Source: Bacillus carboniphilus
Lineage (GTDB): Bacteria; Bacillota; Bacilli; Bacillales; JAIVKR01
Direction of reading: 5' to 3'
Length of the DNA: 64,000 nucleotides
NCBI RefSeq assembly: GCF_020524035.2
Contig: NZ_CP129013.1
Coordinates: 496,001-560,000, forward strand
Part shown: piece by piece, positions 43,296 to 52,223 of the stretch
How positions within the stretch are numbered: position 1 is the stretch's first letter
Layout of the letters: each line of letters starts with the position of its first letter
The notes under the pieces: model-generated
The model's input: only the letters and a program-made list of their open reading frames with translations
What the model was told of the DNA's origin: nothing
The model's database searches: none
Program-made: the position numbers and the translations under genes

Positions 43296-44801
43296 TCACA
43301 TTGTTGGTAATGAAACAGTTACCGTTGTACCTTTATTTTCTTCACTTTCAATAAAGATGCTCCCATCATATAGTTGAACAATTCGTTTGCATACTACTAA
43401 TCCAAGTCCGTTTCCTTTTTCTTTTAAAGTGAAAAAGGGTTTGAATAATTGACTTATCTGCTCCTCTGAAATCCCTTTCCCATTGTCAATTACTTTGATT
43501 TCAATATGTTTATCTGTCTTTCTAGTTAAAACTTTTACTTTTCCGCCTTCTGAAATAGCGTCTAGGGAATTTTTAACGAGGTTTAAAATTACTTGTTTAA
43601 TATGTGCCTTTGTACAATAAATAGGGAGTTCGTCTGCAAATGAATGCTCAATATCGAGTTTAACATTGTACATATTGGCTTCTGAATGAAGGATAGGAGC
43701 TATTTCATCGATCATTTGTTTTAGGTCATGTTTCATATGCTGATGCACCGTAGGCTTTCCCAACATTAAAAATTCACTAACAATTTCATTAATTCTTTCT
43801 ATTTCTTCATCGATAATTTTAAAATACTGCTGATCTTCATCTTTTTTGTATTTTTCCTTTAAAAGGTGAAGAAACCCTTTAATTCCCGTTAATGGATTCC
43901 TTATTTCATGAGCTGTGCTCGCTGCTAAAGTACCAATTAACTCTAGTTTTTGTGCTTCATTTTCAGCTTGCTCTTTTTTGGCTCTTCTTTTTAAACTGAT
44001 ATAATGGAAAAAAACATAAAAAATATTGAGCAAAAGAAAAGTTAAGAAGCTGTATAAAATGGTGCTACCGATAAAGTCTTTAATAGGAACTATTTTTGGA
44101 TAAGCTTCCATTTTCCAAGAAAGGTAGTCTACAGTCTCTGATACAGGGTCTAAATATTGTTCTTTACTTCCGATCTCTCTAGTTTTGAATATTTCATCAC
44201 CCTTTTCCGCACTTTTTGCGATAATAGGGTATTCTGGATGTAAAATCAAAATCTTGTTTTTTAAATAGTCCACTCGAATTGTCGCAACTAAGATGTTTTC
44301 TACGTTGTTATCATCATCTAAAATAGGAGTAGCTAATGCAACGATATGTCTATCTGTCATAGGCCCTTGAAAAGCTTCTGATATGGATGTGCTTTTTGTC
44401 TCTTTAGCCTCAATAAAGTAATCACGATGAGCAATATTTCTTTTCCTTTTTACAATAGTTTCATCGCTATGATGAATAAAGTCCCCTTCTAGGTTGACAA
44501 TATAAAAGCCAGAAAGTAGTTTATTATCTTGTTTTAAAACGTCCTGTAGATATGGTTCAATGTTTTCACTAGCCATGTTACTTAAAAAGATGCTCATTGT
44601 TTCAATTTTTGTTATTGTTTTATAAACAAATTGTTCGGTATCTTTTTTGTTTGTTTCAAGCCACATAGAGGCATTGTTTCGAGCGGAATCAGTAGCTGAA
44701 TCCTTTTGATAATCAACTATCATTGTTGATAATATTAAGGCAGGAATAATAACGAATAATATATAAATAAAAAAACTATTTCTTACTAGATTTCTAAACA
44801 T
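43296..44801 (-). CDS. kinD: Membrane sensor histidine kinase with Cache-like outside domain (KinD type)
   Basis: About 501 residues: helix at about 10-30, an extracellular region of some 210 residues that looks like a double-Cache sensor (LSGFYIVNLEGDFIHHSD, ALATPILDDDNN), helix at about 235-258, then HisKA with STAAHEIRNPLTGIKGFL and an ATPase domain (NLVKNSLDAI, DNGKGIS, GNGLGLVV). The layout and length match B. subtilis KinD, a sporulation and biofilm kinase, and this region sits upstream of the que operon in both. ATG 44801 follows AAAGGA. The name is a proposal. Confidence 0.87.
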   Translation of the reverse strand: MFRNLVRNSFFIYILFVIIPALILSTMIVDYQKDSATDSARNNASMWLETNKKDTEQFVYKTITKIETMSIFLSNMASENIEPYLQDVLKQDNKLLSGFYIVNLEGDFIHHSDETIVKRKRNIAHRDYFIEAKETKSTSISEAFQGPMTDRHIVALATPILDDDNNVENILVATIRVDYLKNKILILHPEYPIIAKSAEKGDEIFKTREIGSKEQYLDPVSETVDYLSWKMEAYPKIVPIKDFIGSTILYSFLTFLLLNIFYVFFHYISLKRRAKKEQAENEAQKLELIGTLAASTAHEIRNPLTGIKGFLHLLKEKYKKDEDQQYFKIIDEEIERINEIVSEFLMLGKPTVHQHMKHDLKQMIDEIAPILHSEANMYNVKLDIEHSFADELPIYCTKAHIKQVILNLVKNSLDAISEGGKVKVLTRKTDKHIEIKVIDNGKGISEEQISQLFKPFFTLKEKGNGLGLVVCKRIVQLYDGSIFIESEENKGTTVTVSLPTM

Positions 44802-44877
44802 ATGGATTCCTTTCATACCTGTAAATAGTGCTGTTAGTATTATAGCATAAGTCAACATACGTGAAATAGATTATTCT

Positions 44878-45150
44878 CTATTGTAAGTACTCTAGTAAAG
44901 AATAGATAGAATAATAATAGAGTGGGAAGGCTAGTTGAATCGTTAATCCCGTTTTGATAATGAAAATGTAATAACTTTTACTTTCTGTAATAGAGATCAA
45001 TAAAAGACCAAAACCAATAATAAAATAGTTGAATACAAAGGCAAGAGAAAAGGTAAAATGTTCAGATGAATAAATAAATCCTAGCCCACTTCCAGCGTAC
45101 AATAAGCATAAGAATGAAAGATAATGATAGTATAAGGAACCTCTGTCCAT
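44878..45150 (-). CDS. Small membrane protein upstream of the kinase
   Basis: About 90 residues from ATG 45150 after GAGGTG; three hydrophobic stretches (about 8-25, 32-50, 60-80). It ends 77 bases before the kinase start on the same strand, so it may be cotranscribed with it. No family recognised. Confidence 0.6.
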   Translation of the reverse strand: MDRGSLYYHYLSFLCLLYAGSGLGFIYSSEHFTFSLAFVFNYFIIGFGLLLISITESKSYYIFIIKTGLTIQLAFPLYYYSIYSLLEYLQ

Positions 45151-45228
45151 GGAATCACCTCTATAAAGAATATGATGGGTAGAAATAAGATATTCATAGT
45201 CTACCTTCAAATAGAAAGGAGAGTTTTG

Positions 45229-45966
45229 ATGGATCGAATCGCAATTATTTCCGACATCCATGGTAATTTACCTGCTTTAACAAGTGTACTCAATGATATA
45301 CGAGCAAAAGATATCGAGACAATCTATTGCTTAGGAGATATAGTTGGAAAAGGGCCAAATCCAAAACAAGCGATAAAAGAAGTGCAAAAAAATGCTTCGA
45401 AAATTGTTCAAGGAAATTGGGATGACATGATGACAATGGATATTGAAGATACAGCTATTAAATGGCAACAATCACAACTTTCTATAGAAGAAAGACAATG
45501 GTTGAAAAGTTTACCATTTTCAATTGAGCTATGGATCAGTGGGAACTTGATGCGTCTGTTTCACGCTTCTCCCTTTAGTGTGCATAAGAGAATACAACCT
45601 TGGGATTCAATAGAAAAAAGATTATCAATGTTTAATCAAACAGACAAAACGGTTAATCATTTTGGGGTTCCAAATGTAATTGGATATGGTGACGTTCATA
45701 ATGCATATTTACAAAACTTTTCTCATAAGTCATTATTTAATGTAGGGAGCGTTGGAAACCCTCTTGAAATCCCTCAAGCATCCTATTGTATTGTAGAGGG
45801 AGCATACCAATCTAGGAAGAATGATTCTTTTTCAATACAATTCATTCGTGTTCCTTATCCAATAGAGGAAACGATCCAATTAACAAAGGCATCAGACATG
45901 CCGGAAAAAGAAAAAGAGGCTTTTATTAAAGAGTTGAAGACTGCAAAGTATCGAGGATTAAAATGA
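45229..45966 (+). CDS. Metallophosphoesterase (YfcE/MJ0936-like)
   Basis: About 245 residues. Metal-binding motifs of the calcineurin-like family in order: IISDIHGNLPAL (DxH), YCLGDIVGKGPN (GDxxG), VQGNWDDMM (GNxD-like), HASPF (H) and YGDVHNAY (GHxH-like, first His replaced by Asp). FNVGSVGNP follows. Probably a phosphodiesterase; substrate unknown. ATG 45229 follows AAAGGAGAG. Confidence 0.85.
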   Translation: MDRIAIISDIHGNLPALTSVLNDIRAKDIETIYCLGDIVGKGPNPKQAIKEVQKNASKIVQGNWDDMMTMDIEDTAIKWQQSQLSIEERQWLKSLPFSIELWISGNLMRLFHASPFSVHKRIQPWDSIEKRLSMFNQTDKTVNHFGVPNVIGYGDVHNAYLQNFSHKSLFNVGSVGNPLEIPQASYCIVEGAYQSRKNDSFSIQFIRVPYPIEETIQLTKASDMPEKEKEAFIKELKTAKYRGLK

Positions 45967-45993
45967 TTTTACAAAGGGTATGGTGGAGAAGAC

Positions 45994-46519
45994 ATGAAGC
46001 GAAACTATATATTGTTAGGGATATTTTTAATTCTTATCGGGGGTATTTTTTTTAGCTGATGGTTGGGGATGGATCGATCGTTTTTGGATTTTCTCTTGGC
46101 CAGTTATTGTGCTCTTAATAGGAGTGGTATTTCATCTAGCCTATTTTTTTTCTTCAAAGGAACAAAGAAATGCGGGTTTACTTGTTCCAGGTGGAATCTT
46201 AACTTCCATCGGATTCATTCTTTTATTTGAAGAATGGAGCCATTGGTCATACGCAGCGGTAACTGAACCGTTATATATATTTGCTGTTGTGATTGGTTTA
46301 TTTGAGTTGTGGTTTTTTGGTGAACGAAATAAAGGACTATTAGTCCCGATATTTATTTTAAGTTTAATAGGATTTTATTTGTTTTTTTCTGCATTTTTTA
46401 CACTTGGTGAAGAGCAAATATGGCCTGTCATATTGATTATTATTGGAATTTTTGTCTTTTTCAAAGGATTGAAGAAAAATTCACATAAAACAACGAAAGA
46501 AAAGAAGAATACTTATTGA
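45994..46519 (+). pseudogene. DUF5668-like multi-helix membrane protein, frameshifted in a T8 run
   Basis: ATG 45994 after GGTGGAGAAG encodes MKRNYILLGIFLILIGGIF and stops after T8 (46046-46053). With T7 it continues LADGWGWIDRFWIFSWP and on to the stop at 46519, about 174 residues with six helices and repeated WPVI-type motifs as in DUF5668 proteins. A homopolymer miscall is likely. It may act with cell-envelope stress genes, as such proteins often do. Confidence 0.75.
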
Positions 46520-46529
46520 ATGACCTATT

Positions 46530-46906
46530 TAAGAAAAGCGCAAGCGCCCGTCTAGCAACGAAGGTGAAAAGGAACGTCAACTAAGTACAGTCACGTCCTG
46601 TGACTAACGTTGACGCTAGAACCTCCTGTTCATCGCCGTATGAGATAAAGGAAACACGAAAAGCCCTAAAGCAGAGGATCTACTAACTACTGCCACGTCC
46701 TGTGGCAACGTAGATCCACCTCCATCCTGGAGGCGTCTCCGTTGACTTATGGAACATCATCTACACAAAGGATCATCAACTAAGTTCAGCCACATCCTGT
46801 GACTAACGTTGACGCTAGCACATCGTGTGCGTCGGAGTTGCTGGGCGCTGGAGCTAGACAACGATGAAAGCACTTTCTTATAAAAGACAAAGTTTATACA
46901 TTCTTA
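46530..46906 (+). repeat. Repeat family B, longest copy
   Basis: 377 bp: head AAGAAAAGCGCAAGCGCCCG, three hairpin modules (46590-46604, 46692-46706, 46789-46803), the block ATGAGATAAAGGAAACACGA, the tail GGGCGCTGGAGCTAGACAA and a terminal part (GAAAGCACTTTCTTATAAAA through ATTCTTA) that is the reverse complement of the start of the copies at 12381 and 51095. Non-coding. Confidence 0.82.
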
Positions 46907-46930
46907 TCTTTTAAGAAAGGAGTGAAACAG

Positions 46931-47053
46931 GTGTCCCAATCAAAACATGAAAAAGAGCGTCAGTGGAATGTTAGAAAAGGGGCTCAACATGAGCACGGAA
47001 AAGTGAAGAGCTTTGACCAGATTGAAAAGGAAACAAGTAAGAAGCAAAAATAG
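46931..47053 (+). CDS. Small basic protein of unknown function
   Basis: A 40-codon frame from GTG 46931 after AAGGAGTG: MSQSKHEKERQWNVRKGAQH and a charged tail ending KQK. A good ribosome site and a terminator right after support it as a real gene. It resembles the many tiny Lys- and His-rich Bacillus proteins of unknown role. Confidence 0.55.
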   Translation: MSQSKHEKERQWNVRKGAQHEHGKVKSFDQIEKETSKKQK

Positions 47054-47076
47054 TAAATATCCTCTAACAAGCTAAT

Positions 47077-47107
47077 TCCTCTTATAAATGAGGTGTTAGC
47101 TTTTTAA
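47077..47107 (+). terminator. Terminator
   Basis: AAGCTAATTCCTC and GAGGTGTTAGCTT with one-base mismatches, loop TTATAAAT, then TTTTTAATTA. Confidence 0.75.
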
Positions 47108-47198
47108 TTAGTGCTTTATAAATTTATTTAGGAATAATTGTTGATATTTTTCACATATTAAAACAAAATGATTGCAGTCGAAAGGAACGAAATAAAAA

Positions 47199-47957
47199 AT
47201 GAAAGAAGCTGAAAATTACCAAGCATTTATGAGTAACTTTTCCATCAATATGGTCCATTTAAGATCTCCGTGGATCGTAGCTTGGTGGTCAGCCGCTTTC
47301 CCTGGATTTGGTCATCTTTTACTTGGTAATTATGTGATAGGGTTCTTTTTGATGATATGGGAATTACTAGTTAACAACTTATCCCATTTAAACACGGCCA
47401 TTACGCTTAGTTTAATTGGTGACTTCGAGAAGGCAAAAGCAATATTAAGTATAGAATGGATGTGGCTTTACGTTACGGTTTACGTTTTTACTATTTGGGA
47501 TAGTTATCAAAAAACCATTCAATATAATCAGCATTATTCGTTGGTTCAAAAGGGGACCATAAAAGTCAGCACGGATTCGGCTTTAACTCTCAACCTTTTA
47601 GAAAAAAGAAAACCGATTATGTCAATTATTTGGTCATTGTTTACACCTGGATTAGGAAATTTTTACTTAAATAGAATTCCTGCTACAATAATAGGAATTG
47701 TTTTATGGGTTTCAGTTGGATATTATTCAAATCTATTTGAAGGCTTATACTATACTATGACTGGAAATTTCAAAGAAGTGACAAAGGTATTGGATGCACA
47801 GTGGATTTTGTTTGTGCCATCCATTTATATTTTTAGTGTGTATGATGCTTATATTCACTGTATTGAATATAATAAACTATTCGATCAAGCTCAAAAAAAT
47901 AAACTAATGGAATCGTATCATTGCCCTACATTTAAAATGCCACTTAAGAGGGTTTAA
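47199..47957 (+). CDS. Membrane protein with an internal duplication
   Basis: 252 residues made of two similar halves. PWIVAWWSAAFPGFGHLLLG (half 1) matches PIMSIIWSLFTPGLGNFYLN (half 2), and each half ends in a helix plus FTIWDSYQKTIQYNQ or FSVYDAYIHCIEYNK. About six membrane helices. The PGxGxxxxG motif recalls TM2/DUF5683-type proteins, but I cannot name a function. AAGGAACG precedes the ATG. The next gene starts three bases after its stop, so they form an operon. Confidence 0.72.
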   Translation: MKEAENYQAFMSNFSINMVHLRSPWIVAWWSAAFPGFGHLLLGNYVIGFFLMIWELLVNNLSHLNTAITLSLIGDFEKAKAILSIEWMWLYVTVYVFTIWDSYQKTIQYNQHYSLVQKGTIKVSTDSALTLNLLEKRKPIMSIIWSLFTPGLGNFYLNRIPATIIGIVLWVSVGYYSNLFEGLYYTMTGNFKEVTKVLDAQWILFVPSIYIFSVYDAYIHCIEYNKLFDQAQKNKLMESYHCPTFKMPLKRV

Positions 47958-47960
47958 CCA

Positions 47961-48431
47961 ATGTACATTCTTTCACTTTTTCCGTATTCAACCTCATTGG
48001 AAATTGCCCTTGCCGAACTCGAAGAAATAGGGATACATAACGATCAGGTGTTAGTTGTTCCATTACATAATAAAAAAGCTAGAATGGTTACGTTTGATTC
48101 TATTCATTATTCAGATGGTGTTAGTCATGTAGACCTTGCTTCGGTTCTTGGAACGGTTGGAATGATCTTAGGGACGATTTATGGTTTTGTTCTATCTCTT
48201 GGTCCTATTATAGGGGGAACAATAGGGTTAGCAAGTGGACTTTTTCTAGGCTATAGTATTAGTGTATTTTTGATGAAAAGAAAAGTATCTTTATTTAATC
48301 GTATTCAAGGGTGTGATGTCATCGTGATGGTTTCATTTGAAGAGAGTAAGCAGAAGAAAGTAGAAAAAATACTACTTAAAAATCATGCTCAAAAGATTGG
48401 CTATTATTATGAAACACAAGGTTGTGAATAA
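47961..48431 (+). CDS. Glycine-rich membrane-spanning protein of unknown function
   Basis: 156 residues: a ferredoxin-like N-terminal part (SLEIALAELEEIGIHNDQVL), a long glycine-rich hydrophobic region (about 60-105) with two helices, and a C-terminal VIVMVSFEESKQKKVEKIL strand-helix unit. It resembles stress proteins in which an alpha-beta domain is split by a glycine-rich hairpin. It is coupled to the preceding gene. Confidence 0.65.
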   Translation: MYILSLFPYSTSLEIALAELEEIGIHNDQVLVVPLHNKKARMVTFDSIHYSDGVSHVDLASVLGTVGMILGTIYGFVLSLGPIIGGTIGLASGLFLGYSISVFLMKRKVSLFNRIQGCDVIVMVSFEESKQKKVEKILLKNHAQKIGYYYETQGCE

Positions 48432-48524
48432 CCTGTAAAAATAAAAAGATTGGCAAGAAAACTCGAAAATGATATAGTAAGAAACGTGAAACGTCAGACA
48501 ACATAATGATTCCCGACTTTTCGG

Positions 48525-48560
48525 GAGAGGTTCTAGCGAAACCCTCTATAAAAAACTAGG
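48525..48560 (+). ncRNA. preQ1 class I riboswitch aptamer
   Basis: GAGAGGTTCTAGC, AAACCCTCT, then ATAAAAAACTA: the short H-type pseudoknot of the preQ1-I family with its A-rich tail. It precedes queCDEF. A separate small hairpin, TCCCGACTTTTCGGGA, lies just 5' of it. Confidence 0.95.
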
Positions 48561-48571
48561 TATACTTCTTA

Positions 48572-48605
48572 TTTCGCTAGACACCTCATATAGGTGTCTT
48601 TTTTG
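48572..48605 (+). terminator. preQ1 riboswitch terminator with antiterminator partner
   Basis: AGACACCT and AGGTGTCT plus a T run form the terminator. TTTCGCTAG (48572-48580) is an exact complement of CTAGCGAAA (48533-48541) in the aptamer; that pairing would be the antiterminator and excludes both. Ligand binding therefore switches the que operon off. Confidence 0.9.
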
Positions 48606-48652
48606 TGTCTTAAATGGATAACTTTTATATATTGAAAGAAGGAATTAGTATT

Positions 48653-49303
48653 ATGAGTAATTTCCAATCAAAAGCAATTGTTGTCTTCAGCGGAGGGCAA
48701 GATAGTACAACATGTTTGTTTTGGGCGAAAAAGATGTTTGATGAAGTTGAAGCTGTGACATTTAATTATCAACAACGTCATAGCCTTGAAATTGATGTAG
48801 CGAAAAAAATTGCTAAAGAACTGGACATAAAACATCACCTCCTTGATATGTCTTTGTTAAACCAACTTGCCCCTACTGCATTAACGCGGGAAAATATTGA
48901 TATAGAGTTAAAGGAAGGGGGGCTGCCTTCCACATTTGTTCCAGGAAGAAACTTATTGTTTTTAACCTTTGCTTCTGTTTTAGCAAAGCAATTAAATGCC
49001 AAACATATTGTTACGGGTGTTTGTGAAACAGACTTTAGCGGTTATCCGGATTGTCGAGATGTTTTTATAAAGTCAGCTAATGTGACTATTAATTTAGCAC
49101 TGGATGAGGAAATGGTCATTCATACGCCATTGATGTGGCTTAATAAAATGGAAACATGGAAGCTTGCTGACGAATTAAATGGATTTGATTTTATTAAAAA
49201 TAAGACGTTAACGTGCTATAACGGAATTCTTGCTGAGGGTTGTGGAGTTTGCCCAGCTTGTGAGCTCAGAAAAAAAAGGCCTAGACGACTATTTGAAAGT
49301 TAG
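48653..49303 (+). CDS. queC: 7-cyano-7-deazaguanine synthase QueC
   Basis: About 216 residues: PP-loop [55 protein letters not shown] and the zinc site [16 protein letters not shown]. It converts 7-carboxy-7-deazaguanine to preQ0 in queuosine synthesis. ATG 48653 is the start that begins the conserved protein; AAGAAGGAAT lies upstream. Confidence 0.96.
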   Translation: MSNFQSKAIVVFSGGQDSTTCLFWAKKMFDEVEAVTFNYQQRHSLEIDVAKKIAKELDIKHHLLDMSLLNQLAPTALTRENIDIELKEGGLPSTFVPGRNLLFLTFASVLAKQLNAKHIVTGVCETDFSGYPDCRDVFIKSANVTINLALDEEMVIHTPLMWLNKMETWKLADELNGFDFIKNKTLTCYNGILAEGCGVCPACELRKKRPRRLFES

Positions 49304-49318
49304 GAAAGGAAAATAATT

Positions 49319-49760
49319 ATGCTTCAACAGTTTTATCCACAAGTACATCATTCTTATCAATATGAATTAAATAAAGATATGCAATTTGCTGCTGCTCATT
49401 TCGTTCCAAACGAAAAAGCAGGAAAATGTAAAAACGTGCACGGTCATACTTATTTTGTTAACGTTACGATTGCTGGGGACGAGCTCGATGATTGTGGTTT
49501 TTTAGTTGATTTCTCTTTAATAAAAAAAATGGTACATGATGAATTCGATCATTCACTATTAAATTGATTATCATAGCTTTAGTCAAATTAATCCAAATGA
49601 TTATCCCACAACAGAAGTTGTTGCAAGAAAAATATATGAAATGATTCAAGGGAATTTAGATCAATTACAGAATTATCCTCATTGTCTTCAAGTACTGGTA
49701 AGGGAAACACCTACTAGTTATGTTGTTTATCGCCCTAAAAAGGTGGGGGAAAATGAGTAA
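49319..49760 (+). pseudogene. queD: 6-carboxy-tetrahydropterin synthase QueD, one frameshift
   Basis: It reads FAAAHFVPNEKAGKCKNVHG (zinc His and catalytic Cys) and VNVTIAGDELDDCGFLVDFS, then breaks at an extra T (49564-49565). Removing it gives HSLLNDYHSFSQINPNDYPT, EVVARKIYEMI and the end at 49760, about 146 residues, normal for QueD. Probably a read error. It makes 6-carboxytetrahydropterin from dihydroneopterin triphosphate and overlaps the queE start by eight bases. Confidence 0.92.
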
Positions 49761-50487
49761 AAACAAGATTCCTGTTTTAGAGATTTTTGGTCCAACCATA
49801 CAAGGAGAAGGGATGGTCGTTGGACAAAAAACAATGTTTGTGCGAACCGCTGGATGCGACTACTCATGCTCTTGGTGTGATTCTGCATTCACATGGGATG
49901 GATCAGCTAAAAATGATATTAAAAGGATGGACCCTTCTGAAATAGTGGAAAGGCTTATTGAAATAGGAGGAAAGAATTTTACCCACGTAACCATTTCAGG
50001 AGGGAATCCAGCTCTTCTCTCTCAATTAGATTTGTTAATAGATCTACTCCATCAAAATGATTTGCAAGTAGCTGTAGAAACACAAGGAACGAAATATCAA
50101 GAATGGTTTTTGAAAATTGACCAATTAACGATATCACCTAAACCCCCTAGTTCAAACATGGAAACAAACTATGAAAAACTAGACATTATTATAGAAAAGT
50201 TAATAAAAAAAAATAGGCTATTATCGACCAGTTTAAAAGTTGTTATTTTTAATCAAGAAGATTTACAGTATGCAACAATGATCCATGAGCGATATCCAAC
50301 TGTCCCCTTTTATTTGCAAGTTGGAAATCCAATTATAATTGAGGAAGATAGGGAACTACTTGTCTCAAAATTGTTAGTGAAGTATGAGTGGTTAATTAAT
50401 GAAGTTTTATCAAACCCAAAGTTAAATAACGCAAAGGTTCTTCCTCAACTTCATACACTTGTGTGGGGAAATAAGCGAGGAGTGTAA
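49753..50487 (+). CDS. queE: 7-carboxy-7-deazaguanine synthase QueE
   Basis: About 244 residues: EIFGPTIQGEGMVVGQKTMF, then the radical-SAM cluster site AGCDYSCSWCDSAFTW (CxxxCxxC) and HVTISGGNPALL. It performs the ring contraction of queuosine synthesis. ATG 49753 follows AAAAAGGTGGGGG. Confidence 0.95.
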   Translation: MSKNKIPVLEIFGPTIQGEGMVVGQKTMFVRTAGCDYSCSWCDSAFTWDGSAKNDIKRMDPSEIVERLIEIGGKNFTHVTISGGNPALLSQLDLLIDLLHQNDLQVAVETQGTKYQEWFLKIDQLTISPKPPSSNMETNYEKLDIIIEKLIKKNRLLSTSLKVVIFNQEDLQYATMIHERYPTVPFYLQVGNPIIIEEDRELLVSKLLVKYEWLINEVLSNPKLNNAKVLPQLHTLVWGNKRGV

Positions 50488-50532
50488 AATGAATAGTTTT
50501 GCGTGAAATTCATGTATTGGAGTTGAAATGAA

Positions 50533-51030
50533 GTGTCAGGACGAAAAGAACGAGAACTAAATGGGGTTACTTTATTAGGTAATCAAGGAACTGAGTATCC
50601 TACAGATTACTCTTCTAATATATTGGAAGCATTTGATAACAAGCATAGAGCTAGGGATTATTTTGTTAAATTTAATTGTCCTGAATTTACAAGTCTATGT
50701 CCGAAAACAGGTCAACCGGATTTTGCAACCATTTATATTAGTTATATTCCTGATGAAAAGATGGTTGAAAGTAAGTCCTTAAAGTTATATTTGTTTAGTT
50801 TTCGAAATCATGGAGATTTTCATGAGGATTGCATGAATATTATCATGAACGATTTAATCGAATTGATGAATCCTCGCTATATTGAGGTTTGGGGAAAGTT
50901 TACTCCAAGAGGTGGAATTTCGATCGATCCATACGTTAATTACGGAATACCTGGAACAAAATATGAAAAGATGGCTGAACATCGTTTGTTGAATCATGAT
51001 TTATATCCAGAGAAAATCGATAATCGTTAA
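50533..51030 (+). CDS. queF: NADPH-dependent preQ0 reductase QueF
   Basis: 165 residues of the short, unimodular QueF type. Nitrile-reductase motifs: [16 protein letters not shown] (catalytic Cys and Asp), [20 protein letters not shown] and [12 protein letters not shown]. It starts at GTG 50533. It reduces preQ0 to preQ1, the ligand of the upstream riboswitch. Confidence 0.96.
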   Translation: MSGRKERELNGVTLLGNQGTEYPTDYSSNILEAFDNKHRARDYFVKFNCPEFTSLCPKTGQPDFATIYISYIPDEKMVESKSLKLYLFSFRNHGDFHEDCMNIIMNDLIELMNPRYIEVWGKFTPRGGISIDPYVNYGIPGTKYEKMAEHRLLNHDLYPEKIDNR

Positions 51031-51048
51031 TAAAAAGTATTACTTTTG

Positions 51049-51093
51049 TAGCCGTCCATGAACGAAAGTTGTTCATAGACGGCTTATTTTTAC
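51049..51093 (+). terminator. Terminator after queF
   Basis: TAGCCGTCCATGAAC pairs with GTTCATAGACGGCTTA with one mismatch, then TTTTT. Confidence 0.88.
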
Positions 51094-51094
51094 A

Positions 51095-51385
51095 GAGTAA
51101 GAAAGTATAAAAATCTGTCCTTATTCGGATGGTGCTTTTCTTATTGTCTAGCTCCAGCGCCTAGCCAGGAGACGCCTCAGGAGGGAGGTGGATCTACGTT
51201 TGCCACAGGACGTGGCTGTTTTTAGTAGATCTTCCGCTTTCAGGCTTTTCGTGTTTCCTTTATCTCATGCGGCGATGAACAGGAGGTTCTAGCGTCAACG
51301 TTAGTCACAGGACGTGACTGTACTTAGTTGACGTTCCTTTGCATCTGCGTCGCTAGAGGGGCGCCCTAAGCTTTTCTTATTCCGA
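51095..51385 (-). repeat. Repeat family B, long reverse copy
   Basis: It starts GAGTAAGAAAGTATAAAAAT, has TTGTCTAGCTCCAGCGCC, hairpin modules at 51202-51216 and 51304-51318, TCGTGTTTCCTTTATCTCAT, and ends GGGCGCCCTAAGCTTTTCTT. It mirrors the copy at 46530. Its right end reaches the ykvS stop codon region. Confidence 0.82.
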
Positions 51386-51556
51386 AATGATTTTGTAGTT
51401 TTTATGATTCACTACTGTTTTTCTTTCTAGTTCTAATTCTTGAAAGTTTTCCATGTAAGTTAAATCGACAATGACGGAGTTTTCATTTACTTTTTCAACA
51501 ATTCCTTTGTATCCACCTTTAAATTCGATTACATTACCAACTTCAGCAATTTTCAT
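51377..51556 (-). CDS. ykvS: DUF2187 protein YkvS
   Basis: Fifty-nine residues from ATG 51556 (GGAGATATTTG upstream). It reads GNVIEFKGGYKGIVEKVNEN and VNHKNYKIISE, the small SH3-like fold of DUF2187. Function unknown. Position matches B. subtilis ykvS, just before ykvT. Its stop codon abuts the end of a family-B repeat. Confidence 0.9.
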   Translation of the reverse strand: MKIAEVGNVIEFKGGYKGIVEKVNENSVIVDLTYMENFQELELERKTVVNHKNYKIISE

Positions 51557-51680
51557 ATCAAATATCTCCTTTAAAACCTTTATGTCTTTTCTTTGCGTAG
51601 CCATACTGCTTTCGCTTTTCTTCTTATTCTGCCGTATTTTTACCAAAATGTAAAGTGTATTGCTGAGTATTGCCGTATGG

Positions 51681-52223
51681 TTAAGAAAGTGTTCTTAGTT
51701 TCATTAAGGCACGTTTTCTCCAACTTTTTACGGCAGCTTCTGTCGTATTTAATAATTTGGCAATATCTTTAGGTCCTTTTCCTTCTAACACATAAAAATG
51801 AAGCCACAAATACTGATTCTCTGTTAAAAGAGGCTTCACGGAGCATAAATAATTTTCAAGCTCAACCATGTAGGTATCATACATGGTTACTTCATTTACA
51901 ACCGTTTGCTGAGAACATTCTACCTGCATCTTATTTTGTCTAGTCAATTCATTTAGAAGTTCCCCTTTTATCGTTTTATATGCAAAGCTTGAAAACTTTC
52001 CTTTACGTTCATCAAATCTATTATAAGCTTTCCATAAAGCAATATAGCCTATCTGTATATAATCCTCTCTATTTTTGTATATATTTAACTCATTCACAAT
52101 TGATAGGACAAGAGGAAAATTGAGATCGTATACCTTATCGAAATCTTTCAACTTCGTTTCCTTTCCAAAAGCATGCTTTCTTAGTAATTCCGCGGTATTT
52201 AAACTATATATGTAAAAAAACAT
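51681..52223 (-). CDS. Small sigma-70-family RNA polymerase sigma factor
   Basis: 180 residues with sigma region 2 (YIQIGYIALWKAYNRFDERK, then FSSFAYKTIKGELLNELTR) and region 4 (ENQYLWLHFYVLEG, DIAKLLNTTEAAVKSWRKRA). The layout fits small phage-like/SigO-type factors rather than classical ECF. The start is uncertain because no clear ribosome site precedes ATG 52223. No anti-sigma gene is adjacent. It is not part of the syntenic B. subtilis gene order I recall. Confidence 0.8.
   Translation of the reverse strand: MFFYIYSLNTAELLRKHAFGKETKLKDFDKVYDLNFPLVLSIVNELNIYKNREDYIQIGYIALWKAYNRFDERKGKFSSFAYKTIKGELLNELTRQNKMQVECSQQTVVNEVTMYDTYMVELENYLCSVKPLLTENQYLWLHFYVLEGKGPKDIAKLLNTTEAAVKSWRKRALMKLRTLS

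Noticed and set aside
21270-51385. CRISPR array from the spaced repeats
   Set aside because: Repeats are kilobases apart, variable in length and bear inverted ends and target duplications; no cas genes are present.
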